Shown here: positions 57,641 through 64,000 of the stretch, in pieces | How the letters are laid out: each line of letters opens with the position of its first letter | Position numbering within the stretch: position 1 is the stretch's first letter | Origin: Lotus japonicus | Taxonomy: Eukaryota > Streptophyta > Magnoliopsida > Fabales > Fabaceae | Length of the DNA stretch: 64,000 bases | Assembly: GCF_012489685.1 (NCBI RefSeq) | Contig: NC_080042.1 | Span: 59,997,069-60,061,068 of the forward strand | Direction: 5' to 3' | Translations under genes and position numbers: made by a program | The notes under the pieces: model-generated | Seen by the model: only the letters and a program-made list of their open reading frames with translations | The model's database searches: none | Told to the model about the DNA's origin: nothing

Positions 57641-58715
57641 AAATCTTCACCTTAAATCTTCATCCTCATTTTTCCAGCAGCTTCATTCTTCACCATCTTC
57701 TTCTTCCCCCACCCACCACCACGCCTCCAACCTCAACACCACAGCCACCCCCAAACCTATTAACCCACCACCACCCCTACCCCTTCATCGAGCCCAGCCA
57801 CAAGATTACCAATCTCCTTGAGTGCCCTTCTGTTCCTTACTTCTCTTGCTACTATCTTTTGTTTATTCTCAACTAAAATCAACGAACAAAGCAAGATCAG
57901 AAGAAAAAAAATCACACCCAAAATGACGCGGAAGAAAATTTGATCGAAGAAATCAGTACTTAAACAATGAATCATTTGAAAATTGGGTACCCCTTTGATG
58001 AATAATGGTAGAAAGTTTCATTCTTGAAGTAAATAGTCAACTGGGCAACAAAAAAACCACCCCATATTTCATAATTCTCATTTCCACCGATTTCATTATG
58101 TTTCCGACTCTCACTCGCTCACTCACTCTCCTTCTGATTCTCTCACGCCACCCTCCGTTAGAGTCTCTCTCTCTCTCTCTCTCTCCCAATCGCTGCCGCC
58201 TCCTCCTCGCACCACCCGATCAGAAAACCCGCTTGCTTCTCCTGTCTTGGCTTGAGATCCGGGCCAAGAACAGAAGATTCCCTGTAATTTGTAAAAAAAA
58301 AAAACTGAACGTAGATTGAATTTTTATGTAAACTCCTTAACATGACATAAAATTGTAAAGTAGAGAAATTTTATCATAACATAGTTTTCTATTAATTTTA
58401 ACATGAAAGTATTTTTCATATTGTGGGAGCTTGAAATACTATAATTTAAACATAAATTAATATTTTCTATTCTCCGCGCAACATTTTTACCGCGTAATTT
58501 GAACAAAAAGTAAAAGTAGATCACAACGTTTATATTAATTTATGAATTTATTTTTGGTTTAAAAAAATTTTAATTAAGAAAACTTATTACCCCTAACCAT
58601 TCAATTTGCTTGAATGTGCTACACAGGGTAGAATCTCACATGATGAAAGTAAATAACTTGACATAGCATTCTAAGTTGATGATAATTTTTGGTTATTTGA
58701 AGTTGAATATGCATG
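57641..58715. other. Intergenic DNA with a (TC)n run
   Basis: The only distinct feature is a TCTCTC microsatellite at about 58163-58185. Pyrimidine-rich sequence at 57650-57780 and 58080-58240 looks like leader-type or MULE-core DNA. No gene was recognised. Confidence 0.4.
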
Positions 58716-59174
58716 AAAAGGAGATATCCACAGGAATGCAGTAGCTTTCAAAGGGGAGCAGGTGGATTTGGAAGAAGTAGTGGAATTGGTGAAATTGAGA
58801 TATTGGTTATGGCTCAAATCTCATATGCAAAGCTTCAAATCATCTTTTTATGAGTGGTATAGGGAACCACATCTTGTTATGAGTGTTATAGGGAACCTCA
58901 GATCTGTATGATGGGGAGTTAAGGGACCTTTTCCATTATATCTTTCTTGGTATTGTTGGGTCTTTAATGATTGGGTTGACGTAGCTTTGTCTCGAACCAA
59001 ATTTCATAGTATCTTACCTTCCATCTATGTGGGAAGCCTCATGTAATTTCATATAATGTTATGTTCCTTCTGGCTGCCTGTGGTTCGATTAATGTATTGA
59101 GCCTAGGAGTCATGAACTTTGTATACTGTTCTTGCACATCTGCGTTTTTAATGCAATTTTGGCTTCTAAAAAAA
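58716..59174 (+). mobile_element. 5'-truncated LINE remnant
   Basis: The + frame encodes FKGEQVDLEEVVELVKLRYWLW then FKSSFYEWYREP, matching the C terminus of the RNase H-less LINE ORF2 (compare WQWLRTRLDDFSYSWYEW of the inner LINE). A 3' UTR and A run at 59167-59174 follow. The short repeat ATGCATG on each side (58709-58715 and 59175-59181) may be the target duplication. Confidence 0.65.
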
Positions 59175-59181
59175 ATGCATG

Positions 59182-60290
59182 CAACAATAGAGATGAAAAC
59201 ATGTAACAAAGACCCTGCAGGGATAATTTCATTGAAAGAGATTCATGAATGGACCACACTAATTACATTGGTTCTTACAGAAATGACTGAATTTAAATGA
59301 TCCTAGCTTTTCATAGTAAAAAAAAAACAAAATACAACAATGGGTGATCTATCTCCTGCAATTTAATAACTACTCCGAATCTAATATTTCAAATACTTCA
59401 AGTTTTTCCAACATTAGCCATGAAAGTCTCAAGTCTTGAAGTCATCTAACATAAGTGCTTCTATGTTAATGCATTCATCATGGTAGAGAACCTGAAAGAA
59501 ACATAAGCGAGTTTATCATAGTTTCTTGAAACCATCATCTTGAGACATAAACTATCGGCATGTCTACCTTACCATGTTTACATTGCATTCCATCTTTATC
59601 TTATCATAACAACCCTACAATTTTTATTAACTCAACCACCTTTTATTCTATTAATTTATAAATATTTCATCACAATATTTATAACACTAAGGACAACTAA
59701 GTTCACTATCAGTTTTTGGAATAAACGAATAGATTGGCATCACACTATATAAATACATACTCAACATAGCAAGGGAACATGTCTATCTTATCATAAGAAT
59801 TGCTGAGAATAGCTCAGATGTGCCACATAATAATTACTAAGGTATCATAGCTGAGATCCTGAATACATTACCCACTTCCCTCCATTTCTTTTATGCAATC
59901 ACATGCACACTTGAGCCGGTGCATCCAAAAGTTCTTGAGACATAATACATATGACCAATCTCAACCTGAACTCATAAAACATACAAACAGATAGAGAGAG
60001 ATTAAATAGTCTGAGTTCGCACTTCATCCTCTAAAACAACTTCAGATCCTTCCTTATCCTGTTGCTCAGTCACTCTCTGTTCAAGAATGAACGTACAATC
60101 ATAATAACAATGTAACTACAATGCCTTTAAAAATTTATGAAAAAACTAATGACATTATACTCAAGTTTATTCTCTATTAGTGCCATTTTCAGCCTCCAGG
60201 CCCAGACTTCATCAAATAACACACCTTGGAGAAAGTTGCCTCAGTAGTATCCTGATCCACCTCGTTTCTTATAACATCCATAAAGCCAAT
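59182..60290. other. No gene recognised
   Basis: AT-rich sequence with short frames (59540-59752 and others) of no recognisable family. Confidence 0.4.
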
Positions 60291-60295
60291 AAGCT

Positions 60296-62540
60296 AAAAG
60301 GCTTCTTCTCTAATCAATTAGAACTCTATTTAATGCCTTGAATTCTTCTGTATTAATATGTAACATAGTAGAGATTCATCTTCTCACATGAAACTTCTTT
60401 CCAATTGGTTCAGGCTCATCTATTTGAGTTTTTCTCCATTTCCTTAATGGAGTTGAGCTCATTCTGCAAGAAATTACTCCATTTAGTTTAGCACTTCGCT
60501 ATGTCACCATTAATATCATTATCCAAAAAGTAACAATCCATCAATGAAAATCTAGACCAGTATATCAAAGTTCAAAAGGTTTCTCCTAAATGCAAACTAA
60601 ATCAGCAACAATCATGTCCTTGACAATAGCGCAAAGGACCATCCTTGAGGGAAAAAATGCAAGAGAAAGTCAGTCAGATAGAGAACTATACCAAAAATAA
60701 AGTAACAAAATCAAAGCTACATCAGTTTTCCTCTAACACATGCAGCACTGATATGAGCGATATCGTGCGAGTCTCGAAGGTAACCACCCCGATCAGCAAT
60801 GGGAGTAAACCTGTCATTGCAAACTTGCCAATGTTTTCTTCAACCTATAAATTAAGCAAAAAATATATCTGGTATTTAACCCAAAAATCTTAAAGATACA
60901 TAGAATCCAAAGACATAGAACTTAGAAGGACTGAAAAGTCTTTAAAATATAATCAAAGATAAAAAGGCTTGAATAAGCTAATAGGCTTCTTCTCTAATCA
61001 AAGATAACTCTATTTAATGCCTTGAATTCTTCTGTTGTAATATGTAATGTATGTAACATAGTAGAGATTCATCTACTCACGTGAAATTTCTTTCCAATTG
61101 GTTCAGACACTCATCTATTTGAGAGCTTTTCTCCATTCCATTAATGGAATTGAACTCATTCTACAACAATTCAACAAAACCATACTATTATATAAAACCT
61201 TGATCCTATCACACTTTAACCACTCAGATTATTTTAAATTTCAGTTTTACCACTATCAATAGGAAGAATAGGTTTCAAGTACTCTACCAACTTACCATGT
61301 CCAATTAAGCTCTATATATGTAGACATAGCAAACCCCAACAGAAACAGTACATCTCAAAGTGAAGCTTCTCCTGCTCCAGGCCATGACTTTCAAGATCAT
61401 TTTCCTTCTGTTCCAGCAGCTGATCCATAGTCCTAAAGAGCTTTCTCCTTCTAAACACGCAGCTACTGCAACATTTTTTGCATTTCAAGCAATAACATAC
61501 AAAACAGAAGAGAAGAACTTTAGAACAAATAAAAGATAGCACAATATTTAACTGCTAATCATAAATAAATAAGAGTCAAAAGAGTAACAACTTGAAATGG
61601 TCCAATTCATTGAGGCAGAAGGGACATGACATATTCAATAATTGAAGAACTAATAAAACCATTGCCTTCAAATCCAATCCTTATAGTTTTTCTGCAAAAT
61701 GAACAATAAGTACCTTTCAATCAAAGATCACTCATAGAAACTGTTTGAGCTTCACCATCATAACTTTGTTTCTAGTTTTCATCCATAATAGACATGAATC
61801 TCTACTCCCCCGGTGTCTCCAAGACCTCTTTCATCATTCACTCTTCATAAAAACTCAGCAAAATTCATAAAAACTCAGCAAAACAAACGAAAGAGCTCAT
61901 TGGAGTTGATGGTCAAAGTTAGATCTTCAGATGTCAAACTTGCTGTTGAAGCTTTAAAAGTAAGGTATGTTCAATTAATATCAGTTAAGTTAAACTATTT
62001 GTGATTGCAGACAAAAATACTATAAAACTTAAAGAAGTAATTTTAATTGGGATCTAATAAAACCAAAGTAAATGAGGCTCATGCAGTATTCGGCGTAAAA
62101 TAAGAAAAAATGCAGAATTAAGACTATAAGACACATTTGTTCTCTAATGCAGTGTTTAGCATCACAATGATATGATATAGATAGATATAAACGCATTGCA
62201 CCTGCATGTTTGCTTTTTCTCCTTAATCCTCTTGCTTGTCTACATGATTTCCACCAATCATTTTGTGCTTCTCCCAATACCCATGCGACCTGCATAATTT
62301 CAAAAGAAACTCCACTTGGATTAGCGCTTCGTTATGTTATCACTTCACAGGCAATATAGAATAACCCGTAAGTAATTGACGGGGTTATGGCTATAGGGAG
62401 GAACCCTTAATATCATTATCAAAAAAGTGAAATCCATCAATCAAAATCTGGTGACCAGTATATTAAAGTTCAAAAGGTTTCTCCTAAATGCATACTAAAT
62501 TAGCAACAGTCATGTCCTTGACAATGGAGCAAATCACCAA
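60296..62540 (-). pseudogene. Decayed gene-like region with internal duplications
   Basis: Block A, about 170-190 bases with GCTTCTTCTCTAATCAA at its left, appears at 60299-60470 and 60980-61165. Block B, with TCAAAAGGTTTCTCCTAAATGC, appears at 60490-60640 and 62318-62540. On the minus strand, short polar stretches with coiled-coil-like composition occur, such as GMEKSSQIDECLNQLERNF (61170-61080), MDQLLEQKENDLESHGLEQE (about 61420-61355) and WVLGEAQNDWWKSCRQARG (about 62285-62230). No continuous gene could be joined and no family was identified, so it may be a multi-exon gene in decay or a poorly visible real gene. Confidence 0.3.
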
Positions 62541-64000
62541 TTTTTTTTAAAAAAGGAATAAAAAAAATCATGCTTGGACATACATGAGATGGCGATGAGG
62601 TCATAATGGCATCCACGGTGAAGAGGAGGATTCAGACCTAGACACCTACCCGCCTGTAAAGATGAAAATTAGGGAATATAGGCAGTGGGTCAAGGATAGT
62701 GAATGATTTAATTCCCTAATTTGAAGCTTGATAGATATAGTGATTTAAGGACATGGTCAAAATGAGAAAATAATTAAAAATGAAATCAGATATTATCTTC
62801 AAAGAGAATCAAGAGATGCCATATCCTCAATGCCATCAACAGGTTAGAAAGGAACTAAATTAATTGAGAAACGTACGTATAGCAAAACAATCAGTTTTGG
62901 TGAGATCTTGAATTAAAATTTTTAATAGCAAAATGCCCCTTGAAATTTTATTAGCAAAATGCCCCTTAAAAATAATTTATGCTGCTTTTGAAATTTTGTT
63001 TGTGGCTTAATTGGAAGGTGAAAATGGTACCTGAAAGAGTTACTTGGCTATCATCATCTCTATCCGGCTCCTCAGAGAACATCTTCCCAGTGTGATAACA
63101 GAAGTGAAGAGGACGCATAAATCAATCAGTCATGGAAACAGAGAACATATGCAATGCAACCTATAAACAGAAAAAGAGAACAAAAGGAAAAGGCTAAACT
63201 GATAAGTAAAAGAAGGTCAGAATAACCATCTGGCCAAAAGGGCACCAGCGAAATCACAGACAAAAGGGTAAAAGGAATTGGAAAGATTTTACATGAGAGA
63301 CATATACTTAGCATAAATAAACACAATAGTAGTCTCTCCATACCTTTATGATAGTAAAAGATTCAAAGAAAAATGATAAGTCAGTGAGATCAACAGATTC
63401 AAAGAATATTAAGGGTAAAGTATTGAGAGAATCTCAACCTGCGTATAGCTCTTCCTATGCTCAGTCTTCAATCATATTTTGTGATGTTCAAGTTCTCACA
63501 TGGAATACCCTGAATGTTCTTCCCGTTCAGACACCTTAGTAAGCTGCTTCGATAATCAACACAGTCAAGAAAAGAAAAACAAAACCTCAGACTCAAAATA
63601 AACACTGATCTGAAAAATATAAAATATCAAATGTGCAAAGGACAATGCAGAAGTAGCAATATATATAGGCGCTTAGAAAGTAGAAACATAAATATGAACT
63701 AATTGATACCGATAATTAACTTTCTTAAATTTCCACTCAAGAAAGAAAACAATTGAAAGCGAATATAGTCAAGTAATCAATTAATGGGGGAAGTATTTTA
63801 CGGTCAAGAACAAATTTGAATTCAAAAACACTAATTTCTAAGAGAGGAATTACCGGGAGAAACTAACGGGATTCCATTTTGAGCCGCAGTTCCAAAATTA
63901 GGGAAGAATAGATGGGCTTGGCGGCTCAAAATTAGGGTTTGAAGTAGTTCTGATGGACCATGGGGTGAGAGCTCAGTGTGGCTGTGAGTAGCGGCTTCTG
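62541..64000 (-). other. Possible 5' region of a minus-strand gene at the right edge
   Basis: A more GC-rich stretch at 63880-64000 looks like a leader or first exon. Short exon-like pieces are scattered to the left (for example 63126-63341), but none is recognised. The evidence is composition only. Confidence 0.2.

Overview
This window is nuclear DNA of a flowering plant, most likely a legume. The evidence is spliceosomal introns with GT/AG borders, low GC, a Kunitz-type inhibitor gene, tRNA-derived SINEs resembling the plant Au family, and dense Mutator-type, LINE and gypsy-like repeats. Lotus would fit, but the genus is a guess. No rRNA gene, functional-looking tRNA gene or CRISPR array was seen.

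Four genes look intact. A Kunitz inhibitor/miraculin-like gene has one exon (23752-24378, +). A GEM-like GRAM-domain gene has four exons (24970-25986, -). The RNA polymerase I/II/III subunit RPB12 has three exons spread over 2.3 kb (27419-29722, +). A full-length ABC transporter C-family gene resembling ABCC10 has eleven exons (39251-45693, +), and its splicing can be followed codon by codon to a predicted 1468 aa. An F-box gene (4244-6774) is dead: it carries two frameshifts and a solo LTR.

The rest is mostly transposons, many with ends resolvable to the base. 1-15 kb: a solo LTR inside the F-box gene, a foldback MITE, a second solo LTR of a related gypsy-like family, a degraded reverse-oriented LTR, a 5'-truncated RNase H-bearing LINE with an 18-bp target duplication, and a Mutator-type MITE. 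15.5-22.1 kb: a composite with a hAT-like outer element, a CACTA-like element inside it, and an RPA-like gene remnant inside that which may be part of a Helitron. A perfect 127-bp direct repeat brackets the CACTA part, whose right terminal repeat is missing. 22.9-38.6 kb: several Mutator-type elements with 9-10 bp target duplications, a 311-bp TRIM with identical LTRs, a Stowaway-like MITE and a LINE ORF1-like open frame. 46.8-56.0 kb: a full-length L1-type LINE in minus orientation, interrupted in ORF2 by a second LINE of a different lineage. 56-64 kb: a Helitron-like end, a truncated LINE, a SINE, and decayed gene-like sequence with local duplications.

The host genes do not form a pathway or an operon. 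The window is chiefly a record of layered insertions between ordinary plant genes. All coordinates and splice sites were read by eye; no alignment or database search was run.
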